DNA of 64,000 nucleotides from Argyresthia goedartella (Eukaryota > Arthropoda > Insecta > Lepidoptera > Argyresthiidae). Below the pieces are notes generated by a model. That model was not told where the DNA came from and searched no databases. It saw only the letters and a program-made list of their open reading frames with translations. The stretch lies in assembly GCA_949825045.1 (NCBI GenBank), contig OX463822.1, forward strand, positions 3,477,001 to 3,541,000, given 5' to 3'. Position numbers and translations under genes: made by a program. Below, piece by piece: positions 1-10,515 of the stretch (position 1 is its first letter; the number at the start of each line of letters is the position of its first letter).

Positions 1-2084
1 AAATTTCTACCTACTTACCTAATTGGTGGCCTGTGGTTTGCCAAGAGCGCTTATTATTTAATTAAGTATACGGGTGTTTGAAGACGCGCACCCGTAGATA
101 TGACCTCAGCTTGTATGATAAATCTTCAAGGAAGTTGTAGGCAGTGCTAAACTTTTAATGGATGAAGTTTGGTAAACCCGTCTGTTAATACGCGCAATTC
201 CTCAACACAATATGATTAGGAATTTTGCGAGTCAATATTTTGTGCAAAATCCAATTACTTAGATATCGGGGTTAAGCGAATCTTGTTGGAAAATATGAAT
301 AATGGCTTTTGTTTTACGATTTTCATAACTTTTTAAGACATGGTATTTAAATAAGTCTTAATGATATAAACCTGGCCAAAACAAAAGATATTTGGTGACA
401 GTATTTTAATTTATGGTAATCAAAGAGTTGCTTGGATATTCTATTTAAAAACGAAAGTAAGCTTACTATACTACAAAATTAATTCTTCAAAATGATAAGA
501 TTTAAAACAGTTAATACAACCAAACAAAATATCTGCCTTTAAATTCGAGGCGAGATGCTTTAAGGCTCGTGTATTGATAAAATTAGTACGTAAGTGGTCC
601 CAAAAGGAGCCGACCTGTCATATCGATAGCAGTACTGGGTGTTTTTTTTTTATTCGAAAGTTCGAATCTTTTGGCGGTTAAATTTGAAAAAAGAAGAATC
701 TAAGTTCCTTTACCTTGTTTCATAGCCATTAATCAATCATTAATCAACTCGATTCGTGGTGATTGAAATTTTCAACATAACAAAAAAAAGTTTACTATTA
801 TTATATCCACTAAAGGCGGTCTAACACATTAGGATAGTATGGTCAATGTTACGTGTTTTTATATATTTCACTGCATTTGGACGGACGGACGACCTTTGGC
901 CCGGAAATTTTTGTTTTGATTTGTTGCTCGCCAGCACTACCCGGGAGAACGTGAAGGTTTGTAGGATCCAAGTATTTCCTTCTGACGTGAGTAACTGCAA
1001 CTCCAATAAAATTCTTAAGGGCTGAACATAGGCCAATGGCATTGAGAATTAGACAAAGATAGCAAATACCCGTCGCATCGCGTCGAAGCAGACTGACGCA
1101 TGCCCCCGCGCAGAGCCCCGCGGGGCAGCACGAGCTCTGAGACCGAGAAAATTATAGAAAATATTACTAAACTCCTGTAATAATAACATTAAAAAGAAAA
1201 TAAAACAATCACAAATTTTCCCTTTTCTTTACCTATTTCTGCGTGTAAGTTTCATATAGGAAACTGATTTCGTCTCCGAGCGCTTATTCATTTAGTTGAA
1301 TAATAATGCATTGTGAAAAAGATTTTTTAGTATTAAATATAACAGATATTCGGTAATTTTAAAAGTCCATTCTTATCTCTAATAGACTTTTTATAACATA
1401 TATTTATCCTACATTTTTATGTTGTCTAGTTTAGCCTAGAATTGAAGCTAAAGATGCATTTCTGGCCATATTTAATCCCTTAACAGTCAGTACTGCAAGA
1501 TGGCTGTTAGGTTCGTGAGTCTCTGCGGCAGATCAGTGCGAAAAATGTGCGTTTTTCTATTTATTTTCCAGAACCACAAATTATTTCTATAATTTCAAAC
1601 ACGAAGTTTTAAGATATTTTAATAACTTTTTTGACACCATTAGAACATCAATACAGTTTTCACTGGCATTGCGATTTACAAATATTATGATTGAAGAAAA
1701 TTGATGTTTTCGATTTTTTTTCTGGATTTAGAAATTGTCTCTTTAGGGAGGAATAACGATTTAAAGATGAGCATTCGATAATACCCATCGACTTAAATGT
1801 AGGTAGTTCTTTCCCTCGAGCACACTTGGGTACTGTAGTACCCAAGTGTGCCCGAGTGTGCCCAAAAACCCGTTATAAGTTTTAAATTTTATTAAAGTAA
1901 GGTTTAAAATCGCGACCCCTCAAAAAAATCGAGGGGTTAAAATTCAGAACATTATTATAGAAGTATTGAACAGGATTGTATAGGTTCCCAGCCACAGCCG
2001 CAGGTCAACACTTTTATAAATTAAATTCCTTAGCTCAGGTTCGTGCGAAAGTTCTCGCTTGTATTATAATACAACCTCTTTTTG
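1..2084. other. Unassigned AT-rich DNA
   Basis: I see no convincing gene here. The open frames are short, with no recognisable domain and no codon pattern that stands out. A GC-richer patch lies near 1070-1140. The only clear structures are the palindrome at 1821-1850 and, near 1898-1917, a short module that recurs at about 21703 and, inverted, near 12210-12235. A host regulatory region or decayed repeats are both possible. Confidence 0.5.
1821..1850. repeat. Perfect short palindrome (hairpin)
   Basis: Two 13-base arms, CACACTTGGGTAC and its reverse complement, flank a four-base centre (TGTA). The sequence could form a cruciform or, if transcribed, a hairpin. No flanking target duplication or terminator-like tract is visible, so it is listed only as a structure. 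Confidence 0.85.
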
Positions 2085-2924
2085 CGGCATGACGAGAGGG
2101 CTGACAGTTATGTCACGCGTCGCTCGAGGAGGCAGAAACGCGACAACTATAGCGAGGGCGATGAAAGCGATACAATACTTGCCAACTTCACTAACTTCAA
2201 GGAGGAAATGATAAATATGTTCCAAACGTTCATCAATACACAGGGGACTGACGGCATCTACTACGGTGGGTTCCTCATTATGTGAAATACAATAGTCAAT
2301 ACTAAATATTGAGACGTCCATGACTCACTTGAGCGCTCAAAACAACGATATGAAAAATAAACTCGAAACCATGGAGGCGCAGACGATATTGGACTATTGG
2401 CAGATAAACTGGAGGATATGCAACGTTCAAGTAGGAAAACATGCATTGAAATAAAAAATGTCCCTTTTAAACAAAACGAGACTACGGAAGACCTGCTGAA
2501 GATAACTACTGAACTATCAAGATCAGTTGGATGTCCAGACTTCTCAAAGAGTCTAGTGAAAGATATTTTCCGTATACACAAAAAGGATAACAACAAAACT
2601 GTGGTTGTAGAATTGTGCTCAACGTTGTTGAGGACTGACCTGCTTGCTGCCTGCAAAACCCACAATTACAAAAAAAAGTCGGCTAAACTGTGCGTTAGAC
2701 ACCTGGGAATCAGTGAAAACGGAGACTCGCCCATATTTGTATCTGAACAACTGACACCAAGGGCAGCTCGGCTGTACTTTCTTGCTCGAGATCTCTCTAG
2801 ATCACATGCATTTAAGTACTGTTGGACTGCATTTGGTAAAGTGTTCGTTAGGAAGGAAGACAACTCGCCTAGAATCCTGATTAAAAGTGAAACTCAAATA
2901 CAGGGCTTATTAAATTCCAAATGA
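2085..2924 (+). pseudogene. LINE 1 ORF1 (FP-domain nucleic-acid-binding protein), broken
   Basis: In intact relatives ORF1 binds element RNA and helps build the ribonucleoprotein. The longest readable stretch, 2397-2924, carries the FP-like C-terminal domain: an IEIKNVPFKQNET block, a VVVELCSTL strand, an LGISENG block, and a final LYFLARDLSRSHAFKYCW/GKVFVRKED segment. Upstream, 2082-2285 reads a basic region followed by a short helix in another frame. The stretch at 2397 starts at TTG, not ATG, so it is an internal part of a longer protein. At least one frame break falls between 2285 and 2397. Product assignment is by remembered family pattern, not by alignment. Confidence 0.75.
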
Positions 2925-3213
2925 CTAGATATTCTTATTTGTTTTCAGTTCTCTTTTAATGCTTGTTAAATATTATGTCTCACTCAAATACACCTTATCA
3001 TCACGAAACAAATAAAACAACCTTACACACCTTACAAAACACACCCACGCATGCAAATAAACATACATTCCTAAATAACAAAATGGCACCAGTACTGTAT
3101 TATTTCTACAAAACCCTAATAACGAATTTTACCAAAAGTTGCAAAAACAATATATATATGTTTGATAAGACAAAACTTTACCTTCACCATCAGACTTATA
3201 AATAAATTTATCT

Positions 3214-6181
3214 ATGGATAATTCTCATACAAACCTAAATGAAATAGATAATTTTGATATTGCGCGCGTTGTAAAGTGTAACACCGAAAAACTAACTACA
3301 CATTTAACTATTAAAGATAACGACCTCATAATATTATGTCAAAATATAAGGAGTGTGTACAGTAATATCGACGATCTTAACTTAAACCTTCGAATGATAA
3401 AAACACGACCTGATATAATTATCTTGACGGAATGCCGTCTTAACTTTGATAGACCAATTCCGCCCCTGGAAAACTATACATCATGTGCAACAATTCACAA
3501 TCTTAACCAGAATGACGGAGTGGTAACTTACATTCAAAATTATGTAATTGTGACTGATCTTAGAGAGATAAAACTGGTCCATGCATCGTGTATTCAAATA
3601 CAAACAATTGGTACCGTCATACTTGCTATATACCGTTCTCCATCAAATACAGATGCGGACCAGTTCATCAACTCCCTTAATTTGCATTTAGACACTTTGA
3701 AAGCCTACAAAAATATAATAGTTACCGGGGACATCAGTATAAACCTAATTCGAAAAGAAAATGAGAAAACCTACTTGCGGGAAAACAGGCTCAACTATGT
3801 CAACATGTTATCAATGCACGGCATTTTGACAGGACACCAGTTCCCCACTAGGGAAAGTAGTTGTTTAGATCACTTCATGTTAAAGATTTAGATAGACAAA
3901 ACATCTGCCCAAATCACTGTCTTAACTATAAGTATAACAGATCATTGTTTGATATTTTTAAATTTATCCGGTCAAACTAATAAAAAAGAATGTAATAAAA
4001 TTAAAACCGTCACAGACTTTCACAACGCACTTATCACTTTAGCAAAATCAAATATAGAAGAAATCCTACTATGTGATTACCCTGGCTCTTTAGTAGAACA
4101 ATTGATAAACAAAATTACCGAATCCTTGAATGAGAATACAAAAACAATACAAATTCCAAAACCGAAACGTGTTATAAAACCCTGGATAACTCCTGGCATA
4201 TTACGATGTATAAGAAATAGAAATAAGCTACAAAAGAAATTACGACTAGATCCACATAATGAAGTCTCTAGAATAAGCTACAAAAGGTATTTTAGAAGTT
4301 GCGATAGCAACTTCTGCAATAATTTAATAAAGAAACTCAAACGACAGTATCAATGAGAACAATTGGCTAATTCTACAAAAAACTCAAAAACACTATGAAA
4401 AGCATTAAGTCCATAACAAACCTTAACAAAACTAAAACAGATAATATTAAACTACTAAATTTAAGACCATCCCCTGCTGAAGCAGCCAATCATGTTAACA
4501 GCTACTTTGTGAACATTGGAAATGACCTAGCTGAAAATATTATGTCCAAAACTAACACAACAACTAGCAAATTTTCCACTGATAGACCAGCTGTCCAAAT
4601 AGATTATCATGCTCTCTTAGAGACTGATGAAGTGGAAGTTCAAGCTGTAATAATGGGCCTAAAAATTGACAGCGCCCCTGGCTGGGACAGTATACCCACA
4701 CATTTTCTAAAATTGGCTAAATTTGAAATCATCAATCAAGTCATCACTCACTTAACTAATCTATGCTTTAGTCGAGGCATTTTTCCTCAATTGCTTAAAC
4801 ACTCAATAATTACACCAGTGCATAAGGGTGGGGACATTGATGACGTCAACAACTATAGACCCATATCTGTTCTATCCTCAATTTAAAAAGTGTTAGAAAA
4901 GTTAATAAATAAAAGGCTAATTTCTTACCTATATAAATACAACATACTATCAGACTCACAGTTTGGCTTTCGAACAGGAAAGTCCACGGAAGACGCTGTA
5001 ACAGCACTGACCTCACATATCGTTGACCAGGTAGACAATAACAATAAATGTCTTGCAGTGTTTTTAGACCTTAACAAGGCCTTTGATACGGTTTGCATTC
5101 CTATACTTGTGCAAAAACATGAAAATGCAGGCATTAGAGATACTCCTCTGGCTCTCTTTCGAGATTATCTTAGTAATAGGAAGCGAAAAGTAAGGAGCGG
5201 GCTACACACTAGCGAAGACTCTGAAATTGTCTATTGCGTCCCTCAGGGGAGCGTTCTGGGGCCTACCTTATTTTTAATCTACATAAACGATCTATGCAAC
5301 CTAAAAATTGACAACGCTAAAATTATATGTTATGCTGATGATACTGCTGTAGTATTTTCTAATAAGGCCTGGGCTGTAGCTCGTATGCAAGCTGAGATAG
5401 GCTTACATAAGATTTCACGGTGGCTTAGTTCCAATCTGCTGTCCCTTAAGGCTTTAAAGACAAACTACATGTGCTTTACCAAGACAAATAAGACTCAACC
5501 GAAAGATGATTTTACCATCAGGATTCATAATAATTGTGCCAACTATGGCTCTGACTCAAGTTGTGACTCCACAATCATAAACAAAGTAAGTACGATTAAG
5601 TACTTAGGGGTCACAATCGATCTAAGACTGAATTGCTTAGCGCTAGAATGAGAAAACTTATTTGGGTCTTCAAAACCTTGCGAAATGTTGCTCCACCTTT
5701 ATTGCTCAACCAAATATATGTTGCCCTGGATCAATCCGTTCTATGCTATTGTATCACCATCTGGGGGGGATCTGCTAAAACTAAATTAATCGAAGTAGAG
5801 AGATCACAAAGAGCACTGTTAAAAGTTATGTACTTCAAGCCATTTAGATTTCCGACTGTAGACTTATACTCACTATGTCAAATGCTGACTGTAAGAAAGC
5901 TATACATATTAAAAGCTACCCTAAGAGTCCAAAAAAACCTACGTTTTGACCATAAAATACTTGAAAAAAGGAGAGCTCACACTGCAATTGTAATTAAAGC
6001 CAGGCAGTCTAAGTTTGCTATGAAACAATACGAAACACAATCAGCCCGTTTATATAATACACTAAATAGAAATCTAGATATCTACCCCAAACAATACTAT
6101 GAAGTTAAAAAACTTTTAACTAATTGGCTAAAGACATTAAACTATGACGAGATAGAATTTATCATAGGTACAAACACTTAG
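3214..6181 (+). pseudogene. LINE 1 ORF2 (endonuclease + reverse transcriptase), broken
   Basis: Frame pieces in order are 3214-3891, 3949-4356, 4395-4886, 4890-5651 and 5633-6181. The first carries an APE-type endonuclease start (LCQNIRSVYSN, ILTECRLN) and a GD block that reads GDIS where an active enzyme normally has GDFN or GDIN. The fourth carries the reverse transcriptase: FLDLNKAFDTV, VPQGSVLGP and the catalytic CYADDTA. The last is the C-terminal tail. A stop at 4884-4886 falls inside NYRPISVLSSI, and the pieces before 4395 and after 5633 need frame changes to join. In an active element this protein nicks the target and copies RNA onto it. This copy cannot make it. Confidence 0.85.
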
Positions 6182-6301
6182 GTTTAGGTACCTAATTGTT
6201 TGCACCAAACCTAAAAACAATTAAAATAACTTACCTTATTATACCGGTATTAAATTACCGAACCCATAACAGTATCAGTATAACAGTGCTGGACTAACCC
6301 C

Positions 6302-6302
<1 letters not shown>

Positions 6303-6393
<91 letters not shown>

Positions 6394-6440
6394 ACAAACA
6401 AACACACACACACAACAAACACACACACACACACACACAA
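6303..6440. repeat. (CA)n microsatellite
   Basis: A nearly pure AC/CA dinucleotide array with a few interruptions (AT at about 6357, AACAAAC near 6395-6420). It lies in the 3' UTR of LINE 1. Open frames here read only Cys-Val repeats and are artefacts. Confidence 0.97.
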
Positions 6441-6584
6441 AACAATCATTTTTGTATTTTTAACCTACGAGTGTTTTTCTTTTCTTTTCGTTCTCTTTAT
6501 TGTCTTATTTTAAATTTTAATTTAATTCATGTTAATAAAAGTAGCAACAATTAAGTTGTTAATCAGTCAAGGACATGAGGGAGC

Positions 6585-6626
6585 GGGGTCTTCTGATACG
6601 GGTATTATTACTTAATAGAAGGCCCC
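6585..6626 (+). other. Stem-loop in LINE 3' UTR
   Basis: GGGGTCTTCT at 6585-6594 pairs with AGAAGGCCCC at 6617-6626 with one G-U or mismatch position. It lies about 50 bases before the AT-rich 3' end of LINE 1. Many LINE reverse transcriptases recognise a 3' stem-loop, so this is a candidate recognition structure. Confidence 0.5.
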
Positions 6627-6777
6627 AGCCGAAACTTAAATGTAACATCTGGTTTATGAAATAAATATATTTTATTATTTTGTGATTCTGAAGTACAGCA
6701 ATTTGAAAAATTCACCATTCATATCGCATAAACAAGCAAAGTTCCAATAAAAGACAGCTCCTGTGCAATGATTTGAC

Positions 6778-6955
6778 GACTTCTGTGGCGCTGCGGTTGT
6801 GGCTCTGCCTAAAATGGGAGAGGTCCCGGGTTCGAACCCCGGATGGGGATAAAGATAAAAAAATCTCCAGGTCTCGGATGTTTATATGTGTGTGACGTCG
6901 CTGTTTCTGGTTCCCACGATACAGGTTATCCTAGTTTGGAGCCAGAAACAATGTA
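6778..6955 (+). mobile_element. tRNA-derived SINE, copy 1
   Basis: The head has RNA polymerase III promoter boxes: an A-box-like TGGCGCTGCGG at 6786-6796 and a perfect B box GGTTCGAACCC at 6829-6839. A non-tRNA body follows, ending CAGGTTATCCTAGT and then GCCAGAAACAATG. The same head and body recur at 9148-9315. The stretch lacks a foldable acceptor stem with a discriminator, so it is a SINE and not a functional tRNA gene. Confidence 0.8.
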
Positions 6956-7161
6956 TCTGCCTGTTTGTAAATGTTTTTTTTTTTTTTCATTTTTAGTTTT
7001 GCCCCTCAAGGGTTCAGGCAAAGGTCTATTGCCCATGCAGCCATTTCGTAAGTCTTTCGTCCATTTCATAAGTCTGATGTTTAATAAAATCTTGTCCAGT
7101 CATATTTAATAGTCTTCAAAGACCAATCTTGGGTTTATATTCATTCATGTTTTCAATTTAT

Positions 7162-7358
7162 GTTTCAGTCCGGGTGTTTCCCATTGGGAAAAATGGCTTT
7201 GTTTCAATTCATGTTTCGGTCCGGGTGTTTTCCATTGGGAAAAATGTCTTTGTTTCAATTCATATTTCGGTCCGGGTGTTTTCCATTGGGAAAAATGTCT
7301 TTGTTTCAATTCATGTTTCGGTCCGGGTGTTTTCCATTGGGAAAAAATGTCTTTGTTA
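7162..7358. repeat. 51-bp tandem repeat, about 3.9 copies
   Basis: Units begin at 7162, 7213, 7264 and 7315, and each reads GTTTCGGTCCGGGTG followed by TTTCCATTGGG. The units differ by one to a few bases. The last is incomplete and has one extra A. Because 51 is a multiple of three, two frames stay open and read 17-residue repeats, but no other coding evidence is present. Confidence 0.95.
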
Positions 7359-7410
7359 CAGGTTACAGTCTAATCCTTATAATTTCCAATCCTGGATAAT
7401 TTGTTATAGG

Positions 7411-8985
7411 TCTTTTTTTTTTTTTTTTTTTTTTATTTATTTATCAAATTACAGAGTTTTAAATACTTATCTAACTTAATGCACTACTTAAACCACTAAG
7501 GTTTGTATGTAGCACAAAATTAGTCTAGTGTATTATGTAGGTAGGTCGATAAAAACAATATGTATAAGCATGAAGTCAGTTGCTGGCTAAAAGGCAAAAT
7601 ACAGTTTGTGTACGACTATGGAAGTAATGATATAAAGTGTGATTTTAATTTGTGATTGATATTTTTGGGATGGATTGATGATTTGAGTTCCGGACAGAGA
7701 AAGTTAAGAAGACGAGGAATTAGATAGCTAATTCGACGTTTCCCGTAAAAGTTATTTGCTCCTAAAGTCATCAGCTTTTTTTTCGTGTAGCTTCTGGTGC
7801 CGATTTTATGTGATAACGGTTTTTGGACGGATAAATTGAAGAATTGTTCTTTTAGTAGTGTGTATTCTACTTTGGTGTGTACTGGTAGTGTTTTACAGTA
7901 TTTGAACAGTTTGAGCTTATCATTGGAGTACTGGAGTCTGATTTTTGGAGGAACTATATTTTTTAGAATTTTAATTTGTAGACGTAGTATGCATTCTAGG
8001 GAAGTTTTATGCGTGAGTCCGTAGCTACTGAGCCCATAGGAGATTACGGAGTCTGCCAAAGCGTTGTACAGCATTAACCTGATGTTAAAGGGCAGGCGAT
8101 TTTTTATTATGTGCATGTTAGCCAGAAAAGCTCGAAGCTTTGTACACACCCGTTCTATATGACTATTCCAGTTAAACTTGTGATCTATTACCAGACCCAG
8201 GTAGACGTGCGAGTTGACGAGTTCTTTATTGGGGCAGTGGCAAGATTTTGTAATATTTTGGTCATGCATACAAGTATGACTGTGTGATATGAGGGGTGTT
8301 TCGAGATTGCTTTTCATGTATGGTGATTTAATGAGTATGAGTTTTGTTTTATTGCTGTTTAAAACTAAGCCCGAGTCATGACACCATTGCTTGAGCTTAT
8401 CGAAGTCAGCTTGAAGCATACACATCGCGGAGTTAACATCGTCACTGGCAATAATAAAGCATGTGTCATCAGCAAACTGATAAGCTGTGCAGGAGTCAAG
8501 GCATGTGCACATATCATTCACATAGGTGAGAAAATGCAAGGGCCCGAGCACCGAGCCCTGGGCGGTTCCTACTGCGGCTGGCCTTTGGTCACTGAGGCTA
8601 TCATCTATCTTGACACAAGAGGATCTGTTACGGAGATAGCTTTCACACCAGCGCAGTAAGGGTCCCCTGATGCCATTTGCGTCCAACTTACCAATTAGCT
8701 TTTTGTGATCAAGAGTATCAAATGCTCTGGAAAAGTCTATAAACAGGGCCAGGACTTGTTTTTTGTTATTTAGGTATGTATTAATATCATCCGTGAATTT
8801 GGAAAGTAACATAGTTGTATTTTTTTTGGGCTGAAAGCCAAATTGGCTTTTAGATATAATATTATTTTTTTGGTAGAACGAGTGGATTTGATCACAAACA
8901 AATTTTTCTATTATTTTGTCTATTGATGACAGCAATGTGATAGGCCGATAGTCTGAAGCATTTTCGCGCTTTCCCTTTCAAGTCC
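7411..8985 (-). mobile_element. 5'-truncated LINE (reverse transcriptase fragment)
   Basis: On the minus strand this reads reverse transcriptase, a 3' UTR of about 200 bases, and a poly(A) tail, seen as the T-run at 7411-7433 of the plus strand. The 5' end is lost just upstream of the ENASDYRPI block at about 8945-8975, a typical LINE truncation. The reverse transcriptase is unlike that of the other LINEs in the window, so this is a separate family. Confidence 0.85.
7616..8975 (-). pseudogene. Reverse transcriptase C-terminal part of LINE ORF2
   Basis: A 439-codon open stretch (8935 down to 7616) plus about 13 readable codons upstream. Motifs in order: SDYRPITLLSS, SQFGFQPKKNT, ALFIDFSRAFDTLDH, TAQGSVLGPL, and the catalytic QFADDTCF (F in place of the usual Y). 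A thumb/C-terminal region of about 200 residues follows. The usual VPQG reads GTAQG, a substitution in an otherwise conserved block. The first codon of the long open stretch is TTG, so it has no real start. The endonuclease and all of ORF1 are missing. The open frame is long for a dead copy, which suggests a fairly recent insertion, but it cannot mobilise itself. Confidence 0.85.
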
Positions 8986-9147
8986 AAGTCTTCCACAGTA
9001 TTTCGTACGAACTCAAATAAAGCCATATATGTTAATTTTTTTAATAATTGTATGTTTGGTATTTTTTTCAAAAACGTTTAAAATTCCCAGATTCGGAATT
9101 ACATGTTAACTCTTCTGGGAAAGTGAAGACTACTCTCTGCCTTTGAA

Positions 9148-9315
9148 GACCTCTGTGGCGTTGCGGTATGAGCTCTGCCTCCCAAGCGGGAGGTACCGGG
9201 TTCGAATTCCAAAAAGCAAATACCCAGTTCTTGGATGTTTATTATATATTTGCAACGTCGCTGTTTCTGGTTCCCACGACACAGGGTATCCTAGTGTGCG
9301 GCCAGAAGCAATGAT
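9148..9315 (+). mobile_element. tRNA-derived SINE, copy 2
   Basis: This is the same family as 6778-6955. The A-box-like TGGCGTTGCGG is at 9156-9166 and the B box GGTTCGAATTCC at 9199-9210. The shared body runs from CGTCGCTGTTTCTGG through ACAGGGTATCCTAGT to GCCAGAAGCAATG. The copies differ at many scattered sites, so neither is recent. Confidence 0.8.
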
Positions 9316-9324
9316 TGTTTTTCA

Positions 9325-9550
9325 TCGAACTAATATTATAAATGTGAAAGTGTGCGATGTTTGAATGTTTGTGTGTTTATGCCACAATCACGCTTAATCG
9401 GCTGAACGGATTTGAGTTAAATTTAGCATAGAGATAGTTTATGAGCTAGATTAACATAAAGGATATTTCTTAACCGACTGCACCAGAAGGAGGGTAACGT
9501 TATCTCGTTAAATGATACTTCCTAGGAATATGCAGATGAAGTTGCGGGCA
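9325..9550 (+). repeat. Dispersed lepidopteran-type repeat
   Basis: It begins TAATATTATAAATGTGAAAG and continues with a GGCTGAACGGATTTGAGTTAAATTT-like stretch and a GCATAGAGATAGTTT block. I recognise this wording as a very common interspersed repeat of moths and butterflies, often placed with Helitron-like elements. That placement is from memory. No terminal structure is visible here. Confidence 0.5.
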
Positions 9551-9957
9551 TCAGCTTGTAATTAATAATTATTTATTGCACATAGATATTTAAAATGTTA
9601 CAAAAAGAAAACATATTTACAAAGACGAGCTTATCTTTAACAAGAGATTTCTTCCAGAAAACCAAAGCATGATAGGAAAATGTATCATGAAAGAGTGGCA
9701 ATGCACAATATCTAATATTAATCTAAAGTGTATTCATCCTTATGTGTATTATTAGGCGAGCAAACTATACTTAAAGAAACTCACAAAGTCATAACCAAAT
9801 AACCACTGAAAAATATAATTTCTAATAAGATTGCATCATCATCAGAGTAACGAACGGATCAGCTCAAAAATATCTGACATTACGATGTCTAGATTGTCTT
9901 TGAATCGTATTGTTGGAATGATAACTTATCGATATGGATAAATATGTTTATGAGATA

Positions 9958-10515
9958 CTTTTAGAGCATGGTTATTTTAAAATCCAACAGATGGCGCTAT
10001 AGACGGCCTGTCCATTATTTGCTTTGGCTCATGATGAATATTGTAAATATGAGTAGAGGACACTTAAACATAAAAAGTGTAATATAATATTTTACCGTAA
10101 TCATTACGTTCGCGAGATAATTGGAAGTAAAGATAAATATTTGAGAATATTGATTTTTTTATCCCTATTATCTTGCTAACGTGAGTTTTATTAGCTAAGG
10201 TGACTAGATTAATTTTTAACAATTATCTTATAAATCGATGAACCCCGGCTGCAGGCAGAAATAAGCATGACTCATTGTCTCGTTCTGCATAAGCCGAGCA
10301 TGTTAGTAAGAGCGCGGAACAAGAGATATGCCTCTCTATCGCTTGTTGGATTGGTTGTCTTTATAGTCCGTAAACCGACTATAAAGACAATATTTTTTTT
10401 TATTTGTTTTAATGTCCTTTACCTATATTTACAATATTCATCTTTCACTTAAACTAAAAAATGGAAAGGCTGTCTACAGCACCATCTGTTGGATTTTGAA
10501 AAAAAAGCCTGCTCT
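9958..10515. mobile_element. MITE-like element with long inverted arms
   Basis: Left-arm and right-arm sequences are inverted copies of each other. AAAATCCAACAGATGGCGCT at 9980-9999 matches the reverse complement of 10478-10497 with one mismatch. The match continues inward through GACGGCCTGTCC and a block around GATGAATATTGTAAATAT, giving arms of roughly 120-150 bases. The centre contains a second perfect hairpin with 14-base arms (10355-10368 and 10377-10390). No transposase frame is present. The structure suits a non-autonomous foldback or MITE element. No target duplication could be fixed, so superfamily and exact ends are open. Confidence 0.65.

Larger units (their letters stand above)
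2085..6680 (+). mobile_element. Decayed non-LTR retrotransposon (LINE 1, FP-type ORF1)
   Basis: The element has a degenerate ORF1 with a baculovirus-FP-like domain, then an ORF2 with endonuclease and reverse transcriptase, then a 3' UTR with a (CA)n tract, a hairpin (6585-6626) and an AATAAA-like 3' end. It belongs to the same lineage as LINE G at 54783-57868: both use GD(I)-type endonuclease blocks and similar N-terminal ORF2 wording. Several stops and frame breaks interrupt both ORFs, so it is dead. The left edge is uncertain because there is no recognisable 5' boundary; the right edge is set by the end of AT-rich sequence after the polyadenylation-like signal. A Jockey/CR1-supergroup assignment is likely, the exact clade is not. 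Confidence 0.8.

Noticed and set aside
6250..6438. Open frame on the minus strand reading Cys-Val repeats
   Set aside because: It is the translation of the (CA)n microsatellite and has no coding value.
6786..6850. Possible tRNA gene
   Set aside because: A and B boxes are present, but the flanks do not form an acceptor stem, and the same head recurs with a shared non-tRNA body at 9148. It is a SINE.
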